A stretch of DNA of 64,000 nt from Doris montereyensis (lineage: Eukaryota > Mollusca > Gastropoda > Nudibranchia > Dorididae). A program made the position numbers and the translations under genes. Shown here piece after piece: positions 37,385 to 47,926 of the stretch; position 1 is the stretch's first letter; each line of letters opens with the position of its first letter. Under the pieces are notes generated by a model. It saw nothing but the letters and a program-made list of their open reading frames with translations, searched no databases and was not told the origin of the DNA. The stretch lies in assembly GCA_037039925.1 (NCBI GenBank), contig JAXRKP010000259.1:231001-295000 (forward strand). The letters are read 5' to 3'.

Positions 37385-37530
37385 GTTATTGTTAAATTGG
37401 AATTTACCCTGTCTACCACTTGCGGTGATCTCAGGATTACTTGAAGAGGAAACAGCAAGACAAAAGTGAAAGGTAAGGGCAAGAGAATGATAGGACGAAG
37501 TCAGACCTACCAGTAGCTCCGCCAACCGCC
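37385..37530 (-). mobile_element. Family C element, - copy
   Basis: GGAATTTACCCTGTCTACCA, GCGGTGATCTCAGGATTACT, GAAGAGGAAACAGCAAGAC, AGTCAGACCTACCAGTAGC and GCCAACCGCCCA. Confidence 0.78.
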
Positions 37531-37612
37531 CACTCAGGGTGAATTCAGAGCAAACAGCAAGATGAAAGAAAAGAAGCAGGACCTACTAGTAGCACCATAA
37601 CGGCCCCACAGG
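37531..37612 (-). mobile_element. Family C element, - copy (partial, tandem to previous)
   Basis: CTCAGGGTGAATTCAGAGC, AAACAGCAAGATGAAAGAAA, AGCAGGACCTACTAGTAGCA. It lacks the 3' tail and directly follows the copy at 37385. Confidence 0.65.
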
Positions 37613-37857
37613 TTTAAAATGACAAAACAGCTGACAGCATACTGGCAAACAGACACAGATGGTCAGAATGGCAGAAATCAACCAGCCATCAACTTGAACG
37701 CTGAAAAACATTGGTTAAAAAGTATTTGTTAAGAGCAAAAGTCATCTTGAACCACAATGTAGTAATATTTAACAAAAATATCAGAGGAAAGGACAAACCT
37801 TGAGCCAGAATCAATTTTAACCATATTATATAAAGTTAAGAAAAAGATCTAAAAGTT

Positions 37858-37992
37858 TCATTGGAGTTTACCCTACCACCATATTATGCGGTGATCTCAG
37901 GGTCAATTAAGAGGAAACAGCAAGATGAAAGTCGTATTGAAGAGTGAAAGGAAAGATATAGGACCTACCAGCATCCGCCAACCTCCCACAAA
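37858..37992 (-). mobile_element. Family C element, - copy
   Basis: CATTGGAGTTTACCCTACCA, ATGCGGTGATCTCAGGGTCA, GAGGAAACAGCAAGATGAAA, GGACCTACCAGCATCCGCCA. It lies just beyond the E2F stop codon, possibly in its 3'UTR. Confidence 0.78.
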
Positions 37993-38144
37993 TGATCTAG
38001 AGACAGTTTGAAATTTGTTGTGTATTTTGTTTCCTTTCTGTGATACAGACAGGGTTGGGTCTTCATGAGATTTTGCCATTCCAGTTCTGTGAAAAGACAT
38101 GAATCGATAATACAGCATAGTGGGTGGAACCTCTCAGCACGTCT

Positions 38145-38265
38145 TTAATTCAGCATGGTAGACATGTCAACATCAAAAAGATCACAGGCACCTTCAGAAT
38201 CGTCTAGATTGAAGTAGTAGTCGTTTCCACTGGGGGGGGGCTTAGGGATAACAATGGCGTAAATG
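38145..38265 (-). CDS. E2F4/5: E2F4/5-type transcription factor, exon 8 (pocket-protein-binding C-terminus)
   Basis: After the minus-strand acceptor tcgtttcag (38266-38274) the exon enters in phase 1 and reads FTPLLSLSPPP, then SGNDYYFNLDDSEGACDLFD, ending VDMSTMLN and TAA. 'DYYFNLDDSEG-CDLFDV' is the motif by which E2F4/5 bind pocket proteins (p107/p130/RB). Between FTPLLSLSPP and SGNDYYF the frame changes in a run of nine G on the + strand (38232-38240); ten would keep one frame. I read this as a homopolymer-length assembly error. The acceptor lies at the edge of a 38-bp minisatellite. Confidence 0.93.
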
Positions 38266-38420
38266 CTGAAACGAAAGACGAAAGCTCAATGCAATTACAG
38301 AGTCGAAACGAAAAGACGAAAGCTCAATGCAATTACGGAGTCGAAACGACAAGACGAAAGCTCAATGCAATCACAGAGTCGAAACGACAAGACGAAAGCT
38401 CAATGCAATTACAGAGTCAG
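38262..38420. repeat. 38-bp minisatellite at the last E2F splice acceptor
   Basis: Unit GAAACGACAAGACGAAAGCT then CAATGCAATTACAGAGTC, about four copies. On the minus strand each unit has the pyrimidine-rich GCTTTCGTCTTGTCGTTTC. The copy nearest exon 8 continues into TTTCAG and is the acceptor in use. Confidence 0.92.
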
Positions 38421-39600
38421 GGGTTGTGAATTGAACAAAAAACTTGGCACAGTTTTGCTTACAGGTTGGCCCTGAGATTAGAAGTCAAATTGGTGGTTTT
38501 GAAGGGGGGGGGGGGGGTCCAGCGCGGGATATGTATGACCTACTTTGTTCTTAAAAGTGTGTCAGCAAATTAGCTCACCTCATAACGTATACAAGACATG
38601 AATATTTTATTAAAACATGTACTTTCTGTTTCACTTTCTGAGAAAGTATTATAATTGAAAACAATGTAACATTGAAAAAAAATAAGACACGCTTTTTCAA
38701 AACCATGAATCCTAAAATTGTCTCTAAACACAGAAGCCTGTGATGACACACAGCATATCGACAGTGAAAGTCGCAAACCGTGCAAGTCTTAATTTAGTAA
38801 CACTTTTTCTCTCACTTATTTAACATTAGGAAGCCCTTAAGCTTCGTCTAGTTAGGATTTCGTGGCACAATAACCAACAGAAACCCGTATAATAACCATA
38901 TATATGGCAAATCTGTGTATCCATATTGGGTCTAGTTTTTGACACATGCAAACCGTGCATGTCTGTGAAAATAGGTTAAAATGCGCAGCATCTTTTTCTT
39001 TGATTTTCTAAAAACATCCAAAATTGGACTTACATGGTTTGCAACTTTCACTGTCGATAGGTATACAGACGCAGGTTTCAAATCGATGAACCATGCCGAC
39101 ATTTTACCTTCATCGCATATGAACATAAAATAAATCAAAACTCATACACCAGTTACAGTTAGAGGTCTCAATGTGAGCAGTGTGTTTTGCTTGACCTTTT
39201 GGAATTCACAAGTTGATATTTAATCAGGTATTTGATTACAAGACAATACACATGCCTATGTTTTCTCCTGTATTGTAAGTCACGGAAGATGGGCATTGAC
39301 TGATTAGTAAGGCTGACCATTGGCTGAAAATCAGTTATTCCTCAGTCACCATGTACAGGTGAAGAGGTTGTAGACTGGCCATTTTTTAAATTTATTCATT
39401 TTTTATTGACTGTAGACGTTACACAAATTTCACAAAACAGATGCAAGGTTGTTGTGGCCAGTGATGAAAGAATCCACGGATTAAATTCACGTGTCAGTCA
39501 GTGTCTGCGAATTTGCCAGATGACCTTCTTAAAGCCTGTACTGTAATTCTTTCTTTCCTGTTTTGTTTTTTTTTAAATCAATGTTTTTTTCTTCGCATCA
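38421..39600. other. E2F intron 7, part
   Basis: It contains a G12 homopolymer at 38504-38516. 'AAACCGTGCA' with 'TCGACAGTGAAAG' (38757) and the inverted 'CTTTCACTGTCGATAGGTAT' (39047) form a partial inverted repeat about 290 bp apart. No coding sequence. Confidence 0.5.
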
Positions 39601-39616
39601 CAATGATTCTTATCAT

Positions 39617-39705
39617 GATATAGATTGAATACAATGATATAGATTGAATACAATGATATAGATTGAATACAATGATTTGAATTTGATATAGATTGAATAC
39701 AATGA
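39617..39705. repeat. 19-bp tandem repeat
   Basis: Unit TGATATAGATTGAATACAA, about four copies. Confidence 0.9.
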
Positions 39706-39802
39706 TATAGGAAGATTTGTTTTGAGCAATGTTGTAGTAGCTGTTTTTCTTTTTCAAGGGTTATTTATTTAGTAAATCTGTTTGAAATACAAAGCATCCA
39801 CA

Positions 39803-40063
39803 TTCCCAAGGCATGCAATTTAGAAGCTTGTATGTTTCCCAAGGCATGCAATTTAGAAGCTTGTATGTTTCACAAAGCATGCAATTTAGAAGCTTGTATG
39901 TTTCCCAAGGCATGCAATTTAGAAGCTTGTATGTTTCACAAAGCATGCAATTTAGAAGCTTGTATGTTTCCCAAGGCATGCAATTTAGAAGCTTGTATGT
40001 TTCACAAAGCATGCAATTTAGAAGCTTGTATGTTTCACAAGGCATGCAATTTAGAAGCTTGTA
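39803..40063. repeat. 33-bp minisatellite with 66-bp alternation
   Basis: Unit GGCATGCAATTTAGAAGCTT then GTATGTTTCCCAA, eight copies. CCCAAGGC and CACAAAGC junctions alternate, giving a 66-bp dimer. It lies in E2F intron 7, about 100 bp past the exon 7 donor. Confidence 0.95.
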
Positions 40064-40162
40064 TGACGGCAAAGACTATGGTAGGTATAAGTAGATAATC
40101 TTCAACTTTGAGATAAAATGTCCAAATTTAACGTGACAACACGTGCACACACAATCACTTAC

Positions 40163-40210
40163 AATCTGTGGACATGAAGGTGTCAATGTCGAGCAACTCA
40201 CTGGAAAGAT
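40163..40210 (-). CDS. E2F4/5: E2F4/5-type transcription factor, exon 7
   Basis: A 48-nt exon between minus-strand tttcccccag and ACAGATT|gtaagt, entering and leaving in phase 1. It reads LSSELLDIDTFMSTD after a His codon split across the intron. E2F4/5 proteins have a similar SSELLEEL stretch just before the pocket-binding motif. Both splice sites are strong. Confidence 0.9.
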
Positions 40211-40264
40211 CTGGGGGAAAATCAGGAAATGAAAATATAAAATAAACGATGGGTGTGTCAGGGT

Positions 40265-40368
40265 ATTTTTATCCATCCACCACAGGTGGTGCACTTAAGG
40301 TAGATTCAGATTCAGAGGATCGGATTAAAGGTGAATTAAGAGGAAACAGCATGACGAAAGGTGAAACC
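40265..40368 (-). mobile_element. Family C element, - copy (diverged)
   Basis: CCATCCACCACAGGTGGTGC, GGTGAATTAAGAGGAAACAG and CATGACGAAAGGTGAAACC. The outer ends are lost. It begins about 55 bp upstream of E2F exon 7. Confidence 0.6.
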
Positions 40369-40899
40369 AAGAGAAAGAGAAAATGTTTGTTTCTGTTTCC
40401 ATTTTGATTTCATTTATAAAGTAAATCAAAGATCCATGCTGAATCAAAGTAAAAAATAACCCTTAGTCTTTTAAGATATTGAATGTCATGATTAAATTTC
40501 ATTTTTCACGATCACTTTCATTAATATCAATTCTTCAATATCTTTTTTACGCAGAGTAACTCTTAGAGAGTAATAAAGCCATTTCACCATACAGCTTTCA
40601 TTAATAATGTTACTCCCTTATATAATTCACATTAATAGATAGATAGATGAAAAAACTAAAAACACATACCAATATCTGTCCGAGAAGGTCAAAAGTATGT
40701 CACTGTTTAACATATCAGCTAGGGCCCGGGTCCAGATGGGAGGCATTACTGATGGAGGCTGATGCAGAAGCTGTAAAAACACATTTTATTATTATTATTA
40801 CCATTATCATCATCATCATTACGATTATTATTTTTAGAATTACACTCCTTATCATTACCAGTACCACCCATTCATGCTAGCCGATAGAGGATTGAACAC

Positions 40900-42530
40900 T
40901 TGAAAAAATACAAATTCAAACTAGAGTCAAGTCGGGGTTCGCACACGCCCATCTCTGTGGGGACACTGGGGAGTGCTTTAGTGTCCCGATTTTTGAAATT
41001 TATGAAAAAATAATAATTTTCCTACCATTTGACATTCACACAGTTATCCTTTCCCTTCGCTTCCTACCTATTTTTGAGACGATACGTCCTCATCTGCTAT
41101 ATTTTTACAAGAAAATCTTCGCGAATCGAGAAGAAAGTAAGAATATCCGCCATTTTTATTTTTCACTAGTGGGACCTGAACTTTACTTAGTGATATGGAA
41201 TTATGGGAATAATTCTATATTTAGTTTTTGTTGTTGAGAATGACTGGGAAATCCCTTCTATATTTAACTATGCCTTGGAATGCCGCGTGTTCGTAGCTAT
41301 TATGCTGTTTATGGGACTGTGCGAAAGGGGGATCAGTTTTCTATAGAGTGCCACTAGTCGCACAGAGCCCAACTCTCACTCATATTTGAGTTAATTGAGT
41401 AGTAAAGCATAATACGATGCTGACTACGGCTATTTTTTGTGGGGCTTTTAAACTACGTTTTGCTGGAGAGAGAGAAAGAGAGTTCATATTTTAATTTTTG
41501 AATAACAAAACTGATTATCAAATCTTTCACTTTCAGAAATGACTTCAACTATAAAATCTCGCCTAAAAGAATATAAAATATTCTGAGTTGGTGAGAAAGA
41601 CAGTGAATTTTGTGAATGGATTGGCTGCGTTTGTGGGAGGTGGTTTCACATAGGTTGTCTGAAGGATGCAAGTTTGCAAGGGATGAGCATGAATGAGATT
41701 GAGAAAATAACATGTTTGTGAAAGTTGTTAAGTATTATCATAAATAAAATCATGACTTTTATATCCAACATTTGTTTCTCAGCTCTTCTGTTTTACACTA
41801 CAGTGTGTGACTGCTGGTGTTGTCTGTGCGACATCATGTGTTTTAATTAAGGTGTCAGAGAGTGAGTGGGTAACTGCTGGCGCTAGCTGTGTGACATGAG
41901 TAAATTAATTGTGAGTAAATTAATTGTGAGAGGGAGGGTTACAGAACTGTTTTGGGGGTGAGTTAGCCATTGTTAGCAATGAAACAACTCTCAAAGCTTT
42001 TAACTGAGCTAAATTGTATCAAAACTTTGGATTTGATCATAAATCGGGGTCATTTACAGTGCATTTTGAGACTGTGCGAGTGCCGGAGCACAGGTTGTGC
42101 GACTTCAGGCAACTCTCAAGTTTGCTGTGCGAGATGGGGGAACCATAATGGTCGTTGAAAAAGGGTCGTGTTTGAAAGTCAATCACACAATGGGCTACAC
42201 GCCACCTCTCGCTCAGGAAAGATAACTCTTAAACATGGTAGCATCAAATTCAGGATCAAGCACAAAGAGCTTAAGTTACAAGAGTGACATGCCCCTTCCG
42301 ATAAGTGCGAGTGCCGGGACTTCACTCTAGTTTATGCCTGGGGTTTTTTTTATTCTCTACAGGGTGGGGGAGACATGGGGGAGTGGTTTCTAGTAAATTG
42401 GTATATTACGGTTACGGTCCATTCAGCGGAAATATTTATGAAGGTAAAATAATAATTTTCCTACTGTTTTTGACTGTATTCACCCCTTACTCACCCCCCT
42501 ATATATTTCTGTATTTGTTCTACTGATTTG
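40900..42530 (+). mobile_element. Probable decayed transposable element with Cys-rich fragments
   Basis: This 1.6-kb block in E2F intron 6 differs in composition from its surroundings and holds two broken cysteine-rich reading frames. At 41595-41733 the + strand reads DSEFCEWIGCVCGRWFHIGC, LKDASLQGMSMNEIEKITC, then a stop; W-I-x-C-x-C-x-x-W-F-H-x-x-C resembles the second half of a PHD finger. At 42068-42158 another frame reads RLCECRSTGCATSG and ends CCARWGNHNGR. PHD-like fingers occur in ORF1 of some LINEs and in some transposon-derived proteins. The element type is not identified. Confidence 0.45.
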
Positions 42531-43510
42531 TATATGTCATGGAGGGCTGGTTTGTAAGCTTATCGTGATTACACAATCGACCGTACTTTCTATTATTATA
42601 GTGTGATTATGAATACTGCAGTTAAATAGAGTCGGGCTGAATGTTCATCTCCATGGCCGGCGGTGTATCCAAATCTTAAAGAAAAGCTTCTACAGTTTTC
42701 TCAATCTTATACACAGCTTTTTTTTATTTGTTACAAGAAAAACAAACCATGGGCTGTTTTTTTTTGTTATTTTTTTTACTTATTTGCATCGTTTGTTGTT
42801 GTTGATGTGCAGACACTCAAGGTGCTAGACTCTTGAGCTGTACGATTAACCAAAGTAAATACCTCAGGTGTAGATGGAAGCATTTTCGAGAGTCATTTCT
42901 TCACTACTTTATACGGAAGTTGAAGCCTCGGTGATCTGACTGTTCGAATATTGGAAAACTTATTGAGCTAAACCTAGAATTAAGTTCTAGGTCTAGAAAA
43001 GGAGATTAGTTTTACACCCAAAATCAACACTCAAGACAAGCACGTGTCAAGAGGGTTACTTTTCTATATTTTTTCCAGCACTGACTTTGATATCTATCTA
43101 TCTATCTATCAATTTCTTTGCAAAGTCTAAAGCAAGGATATTTGAAAAATTCATTTGCCTAACTTTCAATTCTCTCGGTAGAAATCCTGTTAAGATGATG
43201 CTTTTGTTTGTTTTGCTACAATACTTAATGACCGGCAACCATAACAAACGAAACGTAAGACTGCAAGATCTGTGGCAATAGATTGAGAAACAATTAGCGA
43301 CTTCAAGTTTGGAAGAAATATCAGATGAATATTGGCCGAAAGAGAGTGTCATTTGAAGAAAAATGTGTATATCGGTTTTTTTTCGCTACATAACATTTCA
43401 TGATGTTTTTAACATTTCAGAATGTTCAAATATTCAGAATAAAATACACATGACATGCAAAAATTCAGAAAGCATATATGTTTAAGAAGAAAAACAACAT
43501 ATGTACGTAC
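42531..43510. other. E2F intron 6, remainder
   Basis: (ATCT)n tetranucleotide at 43090-43110. No supported exon. Opposite-strand open frames at 43087-43352 are not splice-supported. Confidence 0.5.
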
Positions 43511-43613
43511 GCTGACTGAGCAATGTGTCAGAGGATGATTTATGGGGGGATGAACGAGTTGCCATTCTTGTGTTGGGTGGTTCGATTTTCACAGGTAGTT
43601 TGACGGGGGATTT
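43511..43613 (-). CDS. E2F4/5: E2F4/5-type transcription factor, exon 6 (linker)
   Basis: A 103-nt exon between minus-strand gactttcag and CAGC|gtacgt, entering phase 0 and leaving phase 1. It reads KSPVKLPVKIEPPNTRMATR then SSPHKSSSDTLLSQ. This Pro/Ser/Lys-rich stretch is the variable linker between the marked box and the C-terminal activation region. KIEPP resembles a sumoylation-type VKIE motif, which is only suggestive. Confidence 0.85.
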
Positions 43614-43869
43614 CTGAAAGTCGATTATATGAGGTTGAATGAAAAGCAATAAAAGATGTCTCTTTTATGAAACAAATATCCTTTCATGAAATCTAAAATA
43701 AATTCATTGACTAAATCAACTCAGTGGGAAATCATTATAATGCTACTTTTTTAATTTATGAAACAGTTACGTACAGATACCACCAGAACATCTCATATAC
43801 ATATGAACATGGATTCAGAGCTTAAAAATATAATCTAAAATACCAACATCATGAATCGCAATCTCAAGT

Positions 43870-44128
43870 AATTGAACTCTGTGTACTAGGACATTTTTAC
43901 AACAGTGGCACATTTATTGGCTGTCCACCATCTCAAGAAATTGAACTCTGTGTACTAGGACATTTTTACAACAGTGACACATTTATTAGCTGTCCACCAT
44001 CTCAAGAAATTGAACTCTGTGTACTAGGACATTTTTACAACAGTGGCACATTTATTGGCTGTCCACAATCTCAAGAAATTGAACCCTGTGTACTAATAGT
44101 ACATTTTTACAACAGTGACACATTTATG
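43870..44128. repeat. 69-bp minisatellite
   Basis: Unit TCTCAAGAAATTGAACTCTG, TGTACTAGGACATTTTTACA, ACAGTGGCACATTTATTGGC, TGTCCACCA, nearly four copies. In E2F intron 5. Confidence 0.94.
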
Positions 44129-44555
44129 GTCTATCTTCTGGCCCTGAAGTCTCAGCTTGCTTATCTATAACATTTTATTTATGTTATCTGCAATTCCATT
44201 TGCTGAATGCACTAAGTTACCATCTCCCAAGAGGAGAGAACGTAGAGATCAAATTTCAAAATAAATGGAAACAAGAATATACATTTTGGGATAAAATTTC
44301 ATAATAAAAGTAAACAAGAATATACATTTTTGCCTCATAGATCAGTTGTTGAATGCCTTATATTGTAGCACACTGATAGGGTGAAAATATACACTCAAAC
44401 TCCAAAAACAAACCATCATTTAAATTATTAAAACGTAAGAGACTTCAAAATAGCTTGAAGTGAAGACTCTTCGATGCCCACACATCTTTTTGAATAATGT
44501 TATATCATACTAGATGATGGCAATTTGTTTTTCTCCAAAGAGCACAAAGACTCAC
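44129..44555. other. E2F intron 5, remainder
   Basis: AT-rich. A small duplication, 'AACAAGAATATACATTTT', occurs at 44270 and 44313. No exon. Confidence 0.5.
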
Positions 44556-44769
44556 TTTGCCGCGCGTGACTGCTCCGGGCCTTCCTATGTCTAAGTTCTC
44601 AAACTGTGGGGTTTCACTGACGACAGGGATGACCTTGGCAACAGCCGGGGGCGGCACTTGAACGGCCACAGGTTCGGGACTGGTCCGTGTCCTTGTTCAC
44701 AAGCAACACGTTTATTTGGCCCGACTGGCTTTTGAGGTGGACTTGGTAATTTTTCTTCTGGTTCAAACC
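44556..44769 (-). CDS. E2F4/5: E2F4/5-type transcription factor, exon 5 (marked box end and linker)
   Basis: Between minus-strand gattttgcag and GGCAAA|gtgagt. It starts in phase 0 with GLNQKKNYQVHLKSQSGQIN and VLLVNKDTD, the end of the coiled-coil/marked-box domain; human E2F4 has GLNGQKKYQIHLKS at the same place. It then needs a one-base shift (an extra base in the GGACCAGTCCC region, about 44684) to continue as SPEPVAVQVPPPAVAKVIPV and DIGRPGAVTRGK. The exon is 214 nt; 213 restores phase 0 to phase 0 and fits exon 6. Most likely a single-base assembly insertion. Confidence 0.93.
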
Positions 44770-44865
44770 CTGCAAAATCAACAAAATAAGTCAGTGACAA
44801 AAAAAAAGTAAACACGATGATGGATTTTTTTCAGTGTGAGGCTCGGATTCAGTTTGTTTGTTTGT

Positions 44866-45006
44866 TTGTTTAATTGAAATTGACCCCGCCCACCATTGAG
44901 GTGATCACAGAGTGAATTAAGAGAAAACAACCAGATGAAAGAGAAGTGATAGAGTAACGGAAAGAAGTAGGACCTACCAGTAGCACCCGCCAACCGCCAC
45001 CTGCTT
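44866..45006 (-). mobile_element. Family C element, - copy
   Basis: GTTTGTTTGTTTAATTGAAA (inverted AAAC tail), GACCCCGCCCACCATTGAGG, TGATCACAGAGTGAATTAAG, GAGAAAACAACCAGATGAAA, AGTAGGACCTACCAGTAGCA and CCCGCCAACCGCC. One of the best-preserved copies. It lies 100 bp upstream of E2F exon 5. Confidence 0.85.
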
Positions 45007-45479
45007 GGATTCAAAGAGTTCTATTTGTCAGAGCCCAAAGTTTTATCTCATGGGAATTAACTCAGCTGCGATCATCATTCGACCTCAAAATTGTCATGCG
45101 GTTTGTGTTCTGATAAGCAGTGCTTAATGTACTTCACATTTTAGACTATAATATACAGCAAGTAAAAATATATATATACAGATTCCTAGGATATCGTATG
45201 ACTTCAAAATCTTTAACTGCAAAAGGTGAGCTATCTATAAAGTCTTTAATTTTAAAACATGCATTATGATTAAATGCATTTATACACATTATTTTTCTAA
45301 TTTCACGAATAGATTTTAAGTTTCTAATTTCAGGTATGGTTATAACAGTAAAACACAGAGCATGTAATTTCAAGAATGGTTATGACAGTAAAGCAGAGAC
45401 TATTTAAAGTTTGTAATTGTTTTGTAGGAATATGTATAATGGCACTAAAAGAGAGAATAAATGAAAAGGGCAAGCTTAC
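45007..45479. other. E2F intron 4
   Basis: A diverged duplication of about 40 bp, 'TTTCAGGTATGGTTATAACAG' (45329) and 'TTTCAAGAATGGTTATGACAG' (45369), with AAAGCA/AAACACAGAG after each. No exon. Confidence 0.5.
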
Positions 45480-45588
45480 AATTTCGGGAACGGGTACTTC
45501 CAACTGAGTACCAGAGGGTGCCTGTACCGCTAGAAGCGTGTCTCCTTTGAAACAGTGGCAGATGTCTTCGTGAGTGACATAAGCTAAC
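45480..45588 (-). CDS. E2F4/5: E2F4/5-type transcription factor, exon 4 (marked box)
   Basis: A 109-nt exon between minus-strand gtctcatttcag and GAAATT|gtaagc, entering phase 2 and leaving phase 0. It reads [20 protein letters not shown] then [16 protein letters not shown]. Human E2F4 has [20 protein letters not shown] and IRAPSGTSLEVPIPE, so this is the clearest diagnostic exon. It encodes the beta-sandwich part of the coiled-coil/marked-box domain used for DP and cofactor contacts. Confidence 0.97.
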
Positions 45589-45747
45589 CTGAAATGAGAC
45601 ATTTCAACGTGAATGAGACGCACAGATGAGAACTAACAGGTTGTGACAAGTTGAATCTAGTCACACACTCACACACCATAGTTTTAGGACACAGGATGAT
45701 GACTATTCACTCACACACATGCCTTAACATTTGCAACTCTTCATTCA

Positions 45748-45872
45748 TTAGATCTTACCCAGTAATCTCAAGAGTGAATCACAAGCAAACATAAATATGA
45801 AAGAAAGACACACATGTAAAAGCGAAAGGAGAGAAGAAGGTCCTAACCAGTACCCCCTGCCAACCTTTGCCC
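45748..45872 (-). mobile_element. Family C element, - copy (diverged)
   Basis: CCCAGTAATCTCAAGAGTG, AATCACAAGCAAACATAAAT, AGAAGGTCCTAACCAGTAC and CCCCTGCCAACC. Diverged but collinear with the others. Confidence 0.6.
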
Positions 45873-45984
45873 TTGTAATGAAAACCATTGTGCTGCTGGG
45901 TGCTTGTCCTTTAGGTGGCAATTTATAAGAAAGCAAAAATAGCTTGGACACATTCTGGACATATGGGAAATTCCAGACATTCAA

Positions 45985-46165
45985 AAACTTTGACAGCTTT
46001 CAAATGGACACCACGAGGTCATAGAACAAAGAGAAAAACTATTGAAAAAGAATGGATGCAAACATGAAAGTCGTGGCACGAGTTAAATAAGTGGCTAGTA
46101 CAAGACAGAAATTAATGAAAACAATTTGTTGACACCTTATGTTCCTCTATGGAACTATGAGAGAT
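45985..46165 (+). mobile_element. Decayed LINE 3' end
   Basis: A + frame with stops reads AFKWTPRGHRTKRKTIEKEW, then after a stop KSWHELNKWLVQDRN, then KQFVDTLCSSMEL. This order (W-P-G-K-R-x-P-x-x-T-W-x-R-x-I-E-x-E, W-x-x-x-x-x-x-A-x-D-R-x-x-W, LCS) is the C-terminal end of endonuclease/reverse-transcriptase ORF2 proteins common in mollusc LINEs. It is clearly nonfunctional and embedded in E2F intron 3. Confidence 0.65.
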
Positions 46166-47125
46166 ATGTAACTAGCTAGTCCAAACCGCCCCGCTTGTCC
46201 GTTCACCATGGCGTGAGTCGCAGATTTCGCTAACTTTCGGTCCTATTCACCTTGGCCCCTCTCTTACAACGTAGTAGCGTAATATGGCTTACACCATTGG
46301 ACAAATATATTCAAGCCCTTTCCAACTGTGTGTGTGTGTTGTGATTGGGCATGTGTAATACAATGTGCTCTCACTCTAGTAAATGAGGGTGGTCAGACGC
46401 GAAAGCCAGTGGTGAGTCGGGTGAAAAACCAGCTTATCAGACACTCCTCTCTTTCTTCACATTGCGCGACAGTTCAATCGAATCAGATTGTGCTTAGCTT
46501 TACAATAATACCCATTACTCCAGCCGATGTCAAAGTTAAGAGCTCACCCAAGGCGATTAAAGTTTTTAAACACTCCATAAAGCCACTTATGTAAGAAACT
46601 CAAGAGAAAACAAGCACACCAAAAGAAAGCTCATTCAATTCCGCATTAGAAACTACTAGTGCCACGAAATTTCGACTTAGCGAGTTACAGCGAGCGAGAG
46701 AGCTTTGCTTAACACGCCCTCAACCGAGACCAGTTGCTCGGCTCGGGTCGTGTGTGCCTCGTCGATTCAGTGTGTAGAGACAAATTATGTGGTTTTTTTC
46801 TTTTTTGCATTTTCTACATCTATAAAAAGCTGTTCTGTGGTTTTCAGAGTCGTGAAAAAAATTGGGCTTGTTCAATGTATTCATGACTTCAAGTTAAATT
46901 TTAAAATTCATAATTTGTTTAATATCGTCCTACAGAAATGATTTGGGTATCAAATTACTTAGGTAATAAAGTTCTTTACATTGGTAGCAATTGCTTTTCC
47001 ATTGCTTACACTTGAAATTTTGGTTTAGACTACCTAAAATGTAATGGTAAATATCTCAATAACACACACATACACACACAAAAGTGAACATGTGCACTGG
47101 AAAGACCATTTTACACCTTATATAC
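46166..47125. other. E2F intron 3, remainder
   Basis: An 88-residue + frame at 46328-46591 has more complex composition than the repeats but no recognised domain and no splice support. (AC)n is at 47062-47080. Confidence 0.45.
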
Positions 47126-47286
47126 CTTGTATTGGTGACTTCATCTGTGACATTTTTTATGCTCTGTTGCACCCACATCTTGTGCTTGTCCAGCTCTAGC
47201 TCCTGCTGTCGTAAGTCGGCCAGCTCGTTTTTCAAGGTCATAAGCCGATCTGAGATATCTCTGGAGTTTCCTCCCTCCCTGATCCT
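47126..47286 (-). CDS. E2F4/5: E2F4/5-type transcription factor, exon 3 (dimerisation coil)
   Basis: Between minus-strand caattgtcaacag and ACAAG|gtatat. After the split Lys codon it begins GSG, then GGNSRDISDRLMTLKNELA, DLRQQELELDKHKMWVQQSI, KNVTDEVTNT. This matches the E2F4 region K-G-x-G-P-G-x-N-T-R-E-I then ELQQREQELDQHKVWVQQSI. The opening and the remainder are in different frames: one base is missing within GGGAGGGAGG near 47271-47278. Length 161 nt; 162 gives phase 2 in and phase 2 out, as exons 2 and 4 require. Confidence 0.95.
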
Positions 47287-47629
47287 CTGTTGACAATTGC
47301 AAAGAAATGAATTTCCATAAAAAAATATATACCTATGACTAGAGGCGGGTAATGTTTCTGGGCTGTCAGCTTTTATAAGAACATTTATTTTTTAAGTTCA
47401 CAGAATTTTGTAGCAAGGAAGATCATATCTTTTGTTTAAAAGCTTTAAAAGAAATCTAAAATTTGAACACCCTCACAGTGCTGCATATCATATAAAAATG
47501 ATTCTATGGACAGTTCATCACTATGACATTTGTAAAAATAGAAGTGAGAAAAATATCTCTTAAATATATATCACAAATACATTAGAATCTCAAAAAGATT
47601 TTCAATAAATCCCAGCAAGTGAAACTTAC

Positions 47630-47739
47630 TTCCATTGTATACTGTTCTTTGATTTCTTTTCTATGAGCCCAATACCCTCCAATACATTTGTGATGTCATA
47701 AATTCTACGTTTCTGTCGTACTGCTAACTGATCTGCAGC
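47630..47739 (-). CDS. E2F4/5: E2F4/5-type transcription factor, exon 2 (DNA-binding domain)
   Basis: A 110-nt exon between minus-strand cttttccccag and TGGAA|gtaagt, phase 0 in and phase 2 out. It reads [20 protein letters not shown] then [38 protein letters not shown] is the winged-helix DNA-recognition segment shared by E2F proteins, including the RRxYD residues that contact the TTTSSCGC site. The exon is intact. Confidence 0.97.
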
Positions 47740-47849
47740 CTGGGGAAAAGTAAAAACATAACCAATAATGTACATAAATTGGACGGACACAATAAAAAAG
47801 GGAAAAAATTAATAACAAGGTATTCTTAACCAAACCGTCTTTGTCTTTT

Positions 47850-47926
47850 TTAATTAATCAAAATTTATCCTATTCATCATACGTGGCAATTTTAGGGTGA
47901 TTTAAGAGGCAACAGCAATGTTAGAG

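Noticed and set aside
44591..44815. Minus frame GFEPEEKLPSPPQKP read through exon 5
   Set aside because: It is an out-of-frame reading of E2F exon 5; the conserved GLNQKKNYQVHLKS frame is the real one.
46328..46591. 88-residue + frame with mixed composition
   Set aside because: No recognised domain, lies in E2F intron 3 opposite the gene, no upstream or downstream exon found; kept only as a note.
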